A stretch of DNA of 64,000 bases from contig WGMQ01000011.1 of NCBI GenBank assembly GCA_016125005.1, forward strand, positions 54,583-118,582, written 5' to 3'. The translations under genes and the position numbers were made by a program. The notes under the pieces are model-generated. The model worked only from the letters and a program-made list of their open reading frames with translations. It searched no databases and was not told the DNA's origin. Shown piece by piece: positions 25,099 to 32,820 of the stretch; position 1 is the first letter of the stretch; each line of letters opens with the position of its first letter. Origin of the DNA: a bacterium. GTDB taxonomy: Bacteria > Sumerlaeota > Sumerlaeia > SLMS01.

Positions 25099-26895
25099 TC
25101 AGTAATAGTCAGAGCGCATCGATTCACACGTATCGTCTAGAGCCGCCACCAGCTTCAGCGTGGCATGCACTTGAGGCAGGACATAGCGGAAATGGTAATG
25201 CAGCGCTGCCACTTTCCCGCGATAAAAGGCGATATCCCCCTCATGTACATGGCTTTTCTCCAAAGCTTCTTGCGCCACGATCCCTTGCCATAGCCACAAC
25301 CAGGCGATCACGATGGTTCCAAAGGCGTCCAGATAGAGGGTTGCATTGGCCAGTGCGACATCCCGGTCCCGAGCGTGGATCACGGCGTTCGTCGCACCCT
25401 TCAGCTCTCCAAGCGCATTTTCAAGCGCCTCGACCTCGCTCGACAGCGCCGGCACCCGCTGGGCCTCAGCCAAGGTCGAACCGATTCGGGATATCAGGAG
25501 AGACAGCCCGCGGCCGTCCTCCAGCCGGATCTTACGGCCGAGCAGATCGCGACCCTGGATACCGAAAGTCCCCTCATGGATGTGGTTGAGGCGATTGTCC
25601 CGGTAAAGGCGCTCCACCGGAAAATCCACCGTGTAGCCATAGCCGCCAAGAACCTGGATGGCCCACTTGTTTGCCTCCAGGCAATGTTCCGCCGGCCAGC
25701 TCTTGGCGACCGGCGTCAGGACGCCGAGCAGCAGTTCCAGTTCCTCAACCTCGGTTGGATCCGTCGACAGCCTCAGTTGATCCACGAGCAGTGCGCAAAA
25801 AGTGGTGAGCGCGAGCGCGCCTTCCACCGTCGACTTCTGCATGAGAAGCATGCGTTTGACATCGGCATGCTGGATGATCGGCACCTGAGCCGACGTCGCA
25901 TCCTTGTTGTCGGGCAGGCGCCCCTGCAGACGCTCGCGCGCATAGGACAGGGAATTCAGATAGCCGGCCAATGCCAGCATGACCGCTCCCTGCCCGACAC
26001 CGACGCGCGCTTCGTTCATCATGTGGAACATGTTCGACAGACCCTTGTTCGGCTCGCCGACAAGCTCGCCGATACAATCGCCGCCCTCGCCAAAATTGAG
26101 GAGGCAATTGACCGTCGCTCGCTGGCCCATCTTGTTGTTGAGACCCGCCAGCGCGATGTTGTTCCACTGCCCTGGTCTGCCCTCCGAATCCAGGCGGTAG
26201 CGCGGGACCAGAAACAGCGAAATGCCCTTGACGCCCGCCGGTGCGCCGTCGATGCGCGCCAACACGAGGTGCACGATGTTCTCCGACAACTCGTGATCTC
26301 CGCCGGAGATCCACATCTTGCTCCCGCTGATCCGGTACTGTCCGTCGCCTGTCGGCGTTGCCTTGGTGGTGATGTCTCCGAGCGAAGACCCAGCCTGCGG
26401 TTCCGAAAGGCACATCGTTCCAAACCAGCGCCCTTCAAGCATGGGGGGAAGAAACGCCGACCGCTGGTTTTCCGACCCGAAAACGCTGATCAGATTGGCC
26501 GCCGCGATCGTCAGAAACGCGTAGTTCACCACCGGCAGGTTGGCGGCCATGAAGATACCCATGGCTGACTGCGTGACGACCCAGGGCAGTTGCAGCCCGC
26601 CGTCGGCCTCGCTGAAGCTTGCAGCGAACATGCCGGCTTCGGCAAATTCGGTTAGCGCCGTCTTGATTTCCGGGAGCGTCCGGACCCGCCCGTCAACGAA
26701 GGTCGGCTCCTGGGCATCGGCGATCGCGGCCAGGGGCAGAAAGCGATTCTCGGCCATGGACTCGGCCAGATCAAGGGTGGCGTCGACGATCTCGCGATCG
26801 TGCGCGGCGAATCGCTCATGGGCAAACAGCTGCGCGACATCCAGCAACTCGTGAAGCACGAAGCTGAGATTGCGGCGATCGACGATGAGCGACAT
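25099..26895 (-). CDS. Acyl-CoA dehydrogenase, long form (about 600 aa, FadE5/DmdC-like)
   Basis: This 598-residue flavoprotein has an FAD-binding middle segment MCLSEPQAGSSLGDITTKATP (about 164-184) and SGSKMWISGGDHE. It has the characteristic GYGYTVDFPVERLYRDNRLNHIHEGTFGIQGRDLLGRK (about 412-449), where the Glu of EGT is the likely catalytic base in this subfamily, and a further C-terminal helical domain as in AcylCoA_dh_3 proteins. It catalyses FAD-linked alpha,beta-desaturation of an acyl-CoA. It is divergent from the thiolase gene with a GTACGTTCGTAC palindrome between, and probably co-transcribed with the tandem TetR gene. Confidence 0.92.
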   Translation of the reverse strand: MSLIVDRRNLSFVLHELLDVAQLFAHERFAAHDREIVDATLDLAESMAENRFLPLAAIADAQEPTFVDGRVRTLPEIKTALTEFAEAGMFAASFSEADGGLQLPWVVTQSAMGIFMAANLPVVNYAFLTIAAANLISVFGSENQRSAFLPPMLEGRWFGTMCLSEPQAGSSLGDITTKATPTGDGQYRISGSKMWISGGDHELSENIVHLVLARIDGAPAGVKGISLFLVPRYRLDSEGRPGQWNNIALAGLNNKMGQRATVNCLLNFGEGGDCIGELVGEPNKGLSNMFHMMNEARVGVGQGAVMLALAGYLNSLSYARERLQGRLPDNKDATSAQVPIIQHADVKRMLLMQKSTVEGALALTTFCALLVDQLRLSTDPTEVEELELLLGVLTPVAKSWPAEHCLEANKWAIQVLGGYGYTVDFPVERLYRDNRLNHIHEGTFGIQGRDLLGRKIRLEDGRGLSLLISRIGSTLAEAQRVPALSSEVEALENALGELKGATNAVIHARDRDVALANATLYLDAFGTIVIAWLWLWQGIVAQEALEKSHVHEGDIAFYRGKVAALHYHFRYVLPQVHATLKLVAALDDTCESMRSDYY

Positions 26896-26961
26896 GGTTC
26901 AACTCCCAAGATTGGCTATGCCCGCACTAAGCCAGTCGCCGCTGCCTCTCAAGCAATTTTT

Positions 26962-26973
26962 GTACGTTCGTAC
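26962..26973. promoter_or_regulatory. Palindrome GTACGTTCGTAC in the divergent acyl-CoA dehydrogenase/thiolase promoter region
   Basis: This 12-bp near-perfect palindrome matches GTACGATCGTAC at 20007 except at one central base. It lies 67 bp upstream of the acyl-CoA dehydrogenase start and 173 bp upstream of the thiolase start. Because the tandem TetR gene sits behind the dehydrogenase, this site is a candidate autoregulatory operator. Confidence 0.6.
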
Positions 26974-27145
26974 TTTTTCTTTCCTTCTCCCTCCCGGTAT
27001 GCATAAAGAAGGGTCAGAGGTGGGGGGTGAGGATGAAGCATTGCGCACATGGAGACGCCTGCGCGCCGCCACCTCAGGACGTGCATCTGACCGACCGGGC
27101 CGGCGGTCCTTTCCCTCGCCAGATCAATCACTGTTGGAGATTTTC

Positions 27146-28321
27146 ATGGACAATATCGTCATTCTTGGCGGCGCACGCACGGCCATCGGCACGTTCGGAG
27201 GCAGTCTGGCTTCGATCAAGCCGTCGCGGCTGGGCGCCATCGCCACGAAGGCAGCCCTTGAACGCAGCGGCGTGTCGCCAAGCCAGGTCGGCCACGTGGT
27301 CTTCGGGCATGTGATCAATACGGAGCCCAAGGACCTGTACCTGAGCCGCATCGCCGCCATGGAGGCGGGAATTTCCGATTCCACGCCGGCGATGAATGTC
27401 AATCGCCTTTGCGGATCCGGCGCTCAGGCCATCGTCTCCGCAGTGCAGTCTCTCACCTTGGGCGACGCGGATTTCGCGGTCGCCGGCGGTGCCGAGAGCA
27501 TGTCGCGCGCACCCCATCTTCTGTCGCAGGCGCGTTGGGGCCAGAGGTTGGGCGAACTTGTTTCGCAGGATATGCTGCTGGGTGCGCTCAACTGTCCGTT
27601 CGACACCGGCCATATGGGGGTCACCGCGGAGAACGTGGCATCCGAATTCGGCGTATCGCGGGCCGACCAGGACGCTTTCGCCCTGGAGAGTCAGGAGCGG
27701 GCAGCAAGAGCCATCAGCGAAGGCCGCTTCGCCGACCAGATCACGCCGGTTGAGATCACGAGCAAGCGCGGACAGATCGTGTTCGTCACCGACGAGCATC
27801 CGAAGAGCACGTCGCTGGAGGCTTTGGCCGGACTGCGCCCGGCATTTCAGAACGACGGGTCTGTCACGGCGGGAAATGCCAGCGGCATCAACGACGGCGC
27901 GGCGGCGATCGTGCTGGCGCGAGCCAGTGCTGCCGAGAAATCGGGGCTCAGGCCGGTGGCGCGCGTACTGGGTTACGCGCATGCGGGCGTACGCCCGGAC
28001 GTCATGGGGATCGGTCCCATTCCAGCCGTGCGCAAGCTCCTCGGCAAGACCGGGCTCTCCGTCTCCGACTTCGATATCATCGAATCCAACGAGGCATTCG
28101 CGTCCCAGGCACTCGCCGTCTCCCGCGAGCTTGGATTCGACCCGGCAAAGGTGAACCCCAATGGCGGCGCCATCGCGCTTGGTCATCCAGTGGGCGCAAC
28201 GGGCGCCATCGTCACCGTCAAGGCACTCTACGAGTTGGTCAGGATCAACGGGCGGCGCGCGCTCATCACCATGTGCATCGGTGGCGGGCAGGGCATCGCC
28301 ATCGCGATCGAAAGGATCTAG
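27146..28321 (+). CDS. Thiolase (acetyl-CoA acetyltransferase / 3-ketoacyl-CoA thiolase)
   Basis: This is a 391-residue thiolase from ATG 27146, preceded by TTGGAGA; the ORF-track start at 26870 crosses the operator. Nucleophilic Cys is in NRLCGSGAQAIV (about 87-98), the conserved ESNEAFASQALAV is at about 313-325, the catalytic His is in NPNGGAIALGHPVGATGA (about 343-360) and the second Cys is in TMCIGGGQGIA (about 377-387). It would finish beta-oxidation by thiolytic cleavage, releasing acetyl-CoA (or propionyl-CoA from branched substrates). Its TAG stop overlaps the left end of the inverted-repeat element. Confidence 0.94.
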   Translation: MDNIVILGGARTAIGTFGGSLASIKPSRLGAIATKAALERSGVSPSQVGHVVFGHVINTEPKDLYLSRIAAMEAGISDSTPAMNVNRLCGSGAQAIVSAVQSLTLGDADFAVAGGAESMSRAPHLLSQARWGQRLGELVSQDMLLGALNCPFDTGHMGVTAENVASEFGVSRADQDAFALESQERAARAISEGRFADQITPVEITSKRGQIVFVTDEHPKSTSLEALAGLRPAFQNDGSVTAGNASGINDGAAAIVLARASAAEKSGLRPVARVLGYAHAGVRPDVMGIGPIPAVRKLLGKTGLSVSDFDIIESNEAFASQALAVSRELGFDPAKVNPNGGAIALGHPVGATGAIVTVKALYELVRINGRRALITMCIGGGQGIAIAIERI

Positions 28322-28594
28322 AGCGTTTCCACCCAATGCCGGGTCATTCTGACGGAGCGATTTTGTGACAGGATCAAGGAAAGGCCTGCAGGCCATATCC
28401 GGCGATACGGCCAAGGGGCTTTGCGCCGATATTGGCGCAAAAGCGCCCGTCCCTTCGGGTTTCCGATTGGCGGGCGCCCGATGGCGAACCGGCCTTGCCC
28501 GATGCCAGGCATCGCGCTGCGCCCGTTTCTCCAACGGATCGCACACGCCAGTCGGGAAACAGAATTGACCCATCATTGGGTGGAAACGCTCTAG
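28318..28594. mobile_element. MITE-like palindromic element with 21-bp terminal inverted repeats
   Basis: The element is 277 bp and bounded by near-identical ends: CTA plus GAGCGTTTCCACCCAATG at the left, and the exact reverse complement at the right. Similarity extends to about 30 bp with two or three mismatches (GGGTCA on both sides). It encodes no plausible protein. The interior is rich in smaller palindromes (CCTGCAGG, GGCCATATCC/GGCGATACGGCC, GCGCCGATATTGGCGC). The left end overlaps the thiolase stop codon. GAGCGTTTCC ends are familiar to me from rhizobial genomes, which is knowledge rather than a search result. It is probably a non-autonomous transposable element or a structured intergenic repeat. 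Confidence 0.8.
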
Positions 28595-28662
28595 AGCGGC
28601 GCAGAGCCAGACTGTCCTGTTCCAGCCGATCTCGGTTTTCCATGATCTGTCGCGCGGCACCA

Positions 28663-28686
28663 AAAATGGCCCGGTCCATCGGGCCG
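28663..28686 (-). terminator. Rho-independent terminator after the phosphotransferase gene
   Basis: On the minus strand the sequence reads GGCCCG-ATGGAC-CGGGCC followed by ATTTTTGG: a 6-bp all-GC stem, a 6-nt loop and a short U-tract. It lies about 30 bp downstream of the stop at 28715, as expected for the end of the acyl-CoA dehydrogenase-phosphotransferase operon. Confidence 0.75.
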
Positions 28687-28714
28687 GGCGAGTCGATCTA
28701 TATCTAGACACGCC

Positions 28715-29806
28715 TCAGGCCGGTCGGGGTAGTGCCTTGCCGGCCTGCCCAAAGCTCTCGCCATATTCCACCCGATTTGCCTTGCCGGTGACCGCTTCGC
28801 GAGCGCGTTCTGCAAATCTGCGCGCAAGAAGCCCGACCTGCGCTGCGTTCTCGGAGGACGCATTGCCGGACCTGGCCCTGTCGGCAATGCCGTAAAAGAT
28901 CACCGAAAAGCGGAACAACGCGAACACGACATGGAACCTCTGCAGAGCAGATGTCGGTATCGCGCTGCGGAAGTACCGCGCCACATAGTGGGCCTCGTCC
29001 GGAATGCCCAGTGCGGCCTGGTCCAGCCCCCGGATTCCCCCGTACTCTTCGGGCCTGCTGTGCCAGGGAATGCAACTGAATGCGAGGTCGGCCAGGGGAT
29101 GTCCGAGTGTGGCCAGCTCCCAGTCCAGAATGCCGATAACCTCCGGACGGTCGGGATGGTACATCATGTTTCCGATACGGAAGTCGCCATGGGCAATTGA
29201 CACCCGTTCATCATCGGCGGGCAGATTGCGGGTCAGCCAGTCGATGACCTCGTCGAGAGCTGGGATGTCATCGCTTTCCGAGTCCCGGTATTGACCTGAC
29301 CAGCGCCTGATCTGGCGCTCGAAGTAATTCCCCGGTTTGCCGAAATCGCCCAGACCGACCTTTGCGGGATCAACAGAGTGCAGCTTCGCCATTGCATCGG
29401 CGAGACCATAATAGATGCCGGCGCGTTGCGACCGATCCAGCTCGGGCAAGGAGCAGTCGGCGAAGACACGCCCCTCGAGCCGTTCCATCAAATAGAAGGG
29501 CGTACCGAGAACGGCACTGTCCTCACACAGGACCAGCGCATGCGGAACCGGCACGTCGGTCGCCTGAAGGGCCCTCATGACGCGGAATTCGCGTTCGACC
29601 GAATGGGCGCCGGGGAGAATTTGGCCAACCGGCTTCTTGCGCAAGACCATCCGCTCGGACCCGAAATTGACGAAGTAGGTCGGGTTTGACTGACCGCCTC
29701 CGATCCGGGCGACATCCATAACCGCCGATTGCGTGCCAAGGAACTCGCGAAGAAAGCCCCGCAGGCTCTCGATCCGGAAACCGATCCGTGAAGAGGCGCT
29801 ACTCAT
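28715..29806 (-). CDS. APH-like phosphotransferase (ACAD10/11-associated kinase family)
   Basis: This 363-residue protein kinase-like phosphotransferase has MVLRKKP (Lys of the N-lobe, about 53-59) and IAHGDFRIGNMMYHPD (about 202-217) with the catalytic Asp. ILDWELATLGHPLADLA (about 223-239) contains the metal-binding Asp. This family is found fused to, or next to, acyl-CoA dehydrogenases of the ACAD10/11 type, where a hydroxyacyl group is phosphorylated before elimination to give the enoyl-CoA. The ATG overlaps the dehydrogenase stop by 4 bp, so the two are co-translated, and together they could process 4-hydroxyacyl-CoA-like intermediates. Confidence 0.9.
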   Translation of the reverse strand: MSSASSRIGFRIESLRGFLREFLGTQSAVMDVARIGGGQSNPTYFVNFGSERMVLRKKPVGQILPGAHSVEREFRVMRALQATDVPVPHALVLCEDSAVLGTPFYLMERLEGRVFADCSLPELDRSQRAGIYYGLADAMAKLHSVDPAKVGLGDFGKPGNYFERQIRRWSGQYRDSESDDIPALDEVIDWLTRNLPADDERVSIAHGDFRIGNMMYHPDRPEVIGILDWELATLGHPLADLAFSCIPWHSRPEEYGGIRGLDQAALGIPDEAHYVARYFRSAIPTSALQRFHVVFALFRFSVIFYGIADRARSGNASSENAAQVGLLARRFAERAREAVTGKANRVEYGESFGQAGKALPRPA

Positions 29807-31008
29807 TTTCCGACTGACCAGGACCAGAAATCACGGCCTTCTTTTCCCAGTGCGCGGCTCAGCACCATTTTGTGCACTTCGTCCGCACCGTCGACCAACC
29901 GAGCCTGACGGGCATAGCGGTATATCCATTCGAGAACCGTGTCCTTTGAGTAGCCCCGGGCACCGTTGATCTGGATAGCGGTGTCAGCCGCCTTATGCAG
30001 AACGTTGGCCACATGGATTTTCGCCATGGACACTTCCTTGCGGGCGAATCCACCCTGGTCGAGTTCCCATGCAGCGCGCATCACCAGGAGCCGTCCGATC
30101 TCGATCTGGTGGGCGAGTTCACCCAGCATCATCTGCACACTCTCCCGGTCGGCGAGACGCACACCGAAGCCATATCGACGACCGGCATATTCCAGAGCGA
30201 TCTCGACGCTGCGTTTGGCAAGTCCAAGCCAGCGCATGCAGTGGGTGAGACGCGCCGGCCCGAGGCGGATCTGGGTGGCCTTGAGCCCTTGCCCCTCGCC
30301 AAGCAGGACGTTTTCTTCGGGAACCTCGAGGCCATCGAAAACGAGTTCACAATGCCCGCCGTGCTCTTCGGGTCCCATGATGCCGATACGGCGTTCAATC
30401 GACCAGCCGGGTTGATCGCCGTCGTAGAGGAAAGCCGTCAGCCCATGGCGGGGATCATCGGAGGTACGCGCCATGACAATGAATTTTTGTGCGGCCGCGG
30501 CGCCGGAGATGAACCACTTGCGCCCGGAAATGACGTACTTGCCTCCTTTCTTGATCGCCGTGGTGGCGATCATGGAAGGATCGGACCCGCCGCCGGGCTG
30601 CGGCTCGGTCATGGCAAAAGCCGAGCGCTGCTTGCCCTCCACAACCGGTTTCAGCCACCATTCCTTTTGGGCATCTGTACCAGCCGCCTCCAGAAGCATC
30701 ATGTTGCCGTCATCAGGCGGAGCCGAATTGAAGACTGCCGGGCCGAAGATGGACCTGTTCATCTCCTCGTAGCAAGCGGCCATGCCGACACGGCCGAAAC
30801 CCTGCCCGCCCGTGTCAGGCTTCAGCTGCAAACACCAGAGACCCGCTGATCGAGCCTTGGCCCGCAGTTCATCCAGCAATTCAGGACGAATGTTCTCATA
30901 TGGATCGTAGGCACCAGCATCGGCTTCCAGGGGCAGCACTTCCTTGGCAACAAATGCAGCTATCCGCGCTCGGAAGTCTTCTATGCGGGGAGAGACAGTG
31001 AAATCCAT
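29803..31008 (-). CDS. Acyl-CoA dehydrogenase (ACAD10/11-like)
   Basis: This is a 401-residue dehydrogenase. ATG 31008 is chosen because AGGAGGT lies 7-8 bp upstream; the track's longer start is inside the SDR remnant. FAD/substrate segments are FAMTEPQPGGGSDPSMIATTA (about 130-150) and SGRKWFISGAAAA. The C-terminal GARGYSKDTVLEWIYRYARQARLVDGADEVHKMVLSR has the DGxDEVH form of ACAD10/11 proteins. It probably works with the overlapping phosphotransferase gene in dehydrogenating or dehydrating a modified acyl-CoA. The operon lies behind operator copies 7a/7b, with an SDR tail between promoter and gene. Confidence 0.92.
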   Translation of the reverse strand: MDFTVSPRIEDFRARIAAFVAKEVLPLEADAGAYDPYENIRPELLDELRAKARSAGLWCLQLKPDTGGQGFGRVGMAACYEEMNRSIFGPAVFNSAPPDDGNMMLLEAAGTDAQKEWWLKPVVEGKQRSAFAMTEPQPGGGSDPSMIATTAIKKGGKYVISGRKWFISGAAAAQKFIVMARTSDDPRHGLTAFLYDGDQPGWSIERRIGIMGPEEHGGHCELVFDGLEVPEENVLLGEGQGLKATQIRLGPARLTHCMRWLGLAKRSVEIALEYAGRRYGFGVRLADRESVQMMLGELAHQIEIGRLLVMRAAWELDQGGFARKEVSMAKIHVANVLHKAADTAIQINGARGYSKDTVLEWIYRYARQARLVDGADEVHKMVLSRALGKEGRDFWSWSVGK

Positions 31009-31016
31009 GCGACCTC

Positions 31017-31240
31017 CTACGGTGATGAGACACGATGGCCGCCGTCGACGACCACATCGGATCCGGTCATGTAACTGCTCGCGTCCGAACAAAGCGGTAG
31101 CGGTGGAGCCTCGATCGACTGCGCCTGACCCAAACGCGCTGCGGGATGCGGCTGCGCGTTTTCCCGATGTCGTTTGAGAAAAACTCGCGGTTGATGCCCG
31201 TTTCGACATTCTCTGGGCAAAGCGCATTCACAAGGTGCCC
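31017..31240 (-). pseudogene. C-terminal remnant of an SDR
   Basis: Only the last 70-75 residues of an SDR are recognisable: VNALCPENVETGINREFFSNDIGKT in one frame, then, after one lost base near the RIPQR/RLGQAQ junction, RLGQAQSIEAPP...SDASSYMTGSDVVVDGGH in another. It ends at TAG 31017-31019, directly before the dehydrogenase ribosome-binding site. The N-terminal cofactor-binding and catalytic parts are gone. This marks a deletion that brought the operator region close to the dehydrogenase gene. Confidence 0.82.
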
Positions 31241-31341
31241 CTCGGCCTGAGGAGCGACCGGCACTCTGCCCCCTTTGAACAACCTACGGCCCCTTCAGCG
31301 GCATCGAGTTTTGGCAATGCACGGTCCACACATCGCAGTTC

Positions 31342-31376
31342 TGACTTTTATGTCACATAAAATGAACTGAACGTCA
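31342..31376. promoter_or_regulatory. Tandem palindromic operators, copies 7a and 7b
   Basis: TGACTTTTATGTCA (31342-31355) and the weaker TGAACTGAACGTCA (31363-31376) lie 21 bp apart centre to centre. This is the same two-turn arrangement as copies 5a/5b. They sit upstream of the SDR remnant and the acyl-CoA dehydrogenase-phosphotransferase operon on the minus strand and mark the right end of the regulon. The 31228-31493 stretch around them has no gene. Confidence 0.65.
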
Positions 31377-31493
31377 ATTTCTTGTTCACTGCTGACGCGC
31401 GGAGCGTGTCGGCTTGATCCCGAGACCTGGTTGCCATGTGCGTCCATCGCTGTCGTCGGCCCGACGTCCGGCTTCGCTCGGGACGCGGTCCGG

Positions 31494-31922
31494 CTAGAGC
31501 GGGATGGCGACCATCAGCATGCAGGCGATGAGGTTCGCGACCAGAAAATAGGGAGCGTTCAGCAACCCGTACTGGATCGGGCGCGGAAAGAGCGGGTTGA
31601 TGGCGATGTTGAAGGTCATCGGGACGAGGAGGCCAAGGCCGACGATCAGCCCCAGAACTGCCGCGTCGGCAACGGACCCGATTCCGAGAGCTGCCAACAG
31701 ATAGGCATCGGCGATGACGACGATCAGTGAGCACAAGAGGGGGCCGACGACGAAAATCGCGCCTGACACCTCCTGCTGTTCCTTCGGAAGGTTCTCCCGG
31801 CCGGTGACATAAAGATACTGCTTCGGCACCAGCGCCATGAAGTAAAGTCCGCCGAGGACGGCGAAGACCATTGTTCCTGCGACCACGGCGATCCAGTGAA
31901 TTTCGGCGAAGGCTGCCAGCAT
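31494..31922 (-). CDS. DUF1761-family small membrane protein
   Basis: This 142-residue protein has four hydrophobic segments (about 8-28, 55-76, 82-104 and 118-140) and the DUF1761-like N-terminus HWIAVVAGTMVFAVLGGLYFMAL with a conserved FNIAINPLFPRP-type loop. The function of the family is unknown. It is divergent from a WYL-domain regulator 75 bp away, with a perfect 8-bp-arm inverted repeat between them, so it is the probable target of that regulator. Confidence 0.78.
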   Translation of the reverse strand: MLAAFAEIHWIAVVAGTMVFAVLGGLYFMALVPKQYLYVTGRENLPKEQQEVSGAIFVVGPLLCSLIVVIADAYLLAALGIGSVADAAVLGLIVGLGLLVPMTFNIAINPLFPRPIQYGLLNAPYFLVANLIACMLMVAIPL

Positions 31923-31952
31923 GCTCTATCCTTTTTGCTGAAGTTTCGATGG

Positions 31953-31982
31953 AATTGTCATAGACCTTCGCAACTGACAATT
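31953..31982. promoter_or_regulatory. Inverted repeat AATTGTCA-N14-TGACAATT
   Basis: Perfect 8-bp arms with a 14-bp spacer lie in the 75-bp gap between the divergent DUF1761 and WYL-regulator genes; the centre-to-centre distance of the arms is 22 bp (two helical turns). It is a good candidate operator for the adjacent regulator, controlling both genes. Confidence 0.6.
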
Positions 31983-31997
31983 TGCGGCAGTTGGACG

Positions 31998-32711
31998 ATG
32001 GCGCGTACAGACAGGCTTTTGCGTCTTCTTCAGGCGATGCGGACGATGCCGGCGCCTATCACGGCGGCTCGGTTGGCCGGTGAGACAGGTGTGTCGCTTC
32101 GTTCGCTCTATCGCGACATCGACAGCCTGCGGGCGGCGGGCGCTCGGATCGAAGGCGAGCGCGGCTACGGGTACAGGCTGACGGAAGACTTTGCGCTTCC
32201 ACCACAGACGTTCAGCCGTGAGGAAATCGAGGCCATTGCGCTCGGCATGGCCGAGGTCAGGCACATGGGAGACCCGAACCTGGCGAAAGCCGCCACTAGC
32301 GTGCTGGCGAAAGTTGCCGCGTCTCTACCCGACGATGGCGAACAGCATCTCTTCCATGCTGTCTCCCAGGTCTATCGTCCGGACGCGCGCTATGCCGAAA
32401 CGGATCATGTCGACGCCATCCGCCAAGCCACATGGAACGAGGAGATGCTGGAAATCCGATACCGGGATAAGAGTCAGTCCGTCAGCAAGCGTACGATTCT
32501 GCCACTTGCGATCATCTACACAGACAGAACGCTGACCGTGTTGTCCTGGTGTTGCCTTCGAGAGGATTTTCGAATGTTCAGGTTAGACAGAATCATGGAC
32601 GCCAAGGCAACAGGCAGAAGCTTCAGGCCGAGACGTGCATCCCTGTTGCGAGACTACTCGGCCAAACTCCGTGACGACGACAAGGCCGGTTCGGCTGGCG
32701 AACAATCGTGA
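31998..32711 (+). CDS. YafY-type HTH/WYL-domain transcriptional regulator
   Basis: This is a 237-residue protein from ATG 31998. The N-terminal winged HTH of the HTH_11/DeoR-like type spans about 3-60 (RLLRLLQAM...GVSLRSLYRDIDSLRAAGARIEGERGYGYRL), and a WYL-type effector domain follows at about 125-225 (LEIRYRDKSQSVSKRTILPLAIIYTDRTLTVLSWC). In this copy the W-Y-L signature itself is weakly conserved. It is expected to control the divergent DUF1761 gene. The longer track start at 31896 would run through the operator. Confidence 0.88.
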   Translation: MARTDRLLRLLQAMRTMPAPITAARLAGETGVSLRSLYRDIDSLRAAGARIEGERGYGYRLTEDFALPPQTFSREEIEAIALGMAEVRHMGDPNLAKAATSVLAKVAASLPDDGEQHLFHAVSQVYRPDARYAETDHVDAIRQATWNEEMLEIRYRDKSQSVSKRTILPLAIIYTDRTLTVLSWCCLREDFRMFRLDRIMDAKATGRSFRPRRASLLRDYSAKLRDDDKAGSAGEQS

Positions 32712-32820
32712 TGCCTCCTGGGGATTGTGTCCCATCGCGCTCTCTACGCTGGCCGGGTATTGCAGCCTGTCCCGTGCGCATCCTTGCACATGATCGACAG
32801 CCATTTGAAGAGGATCGAAC

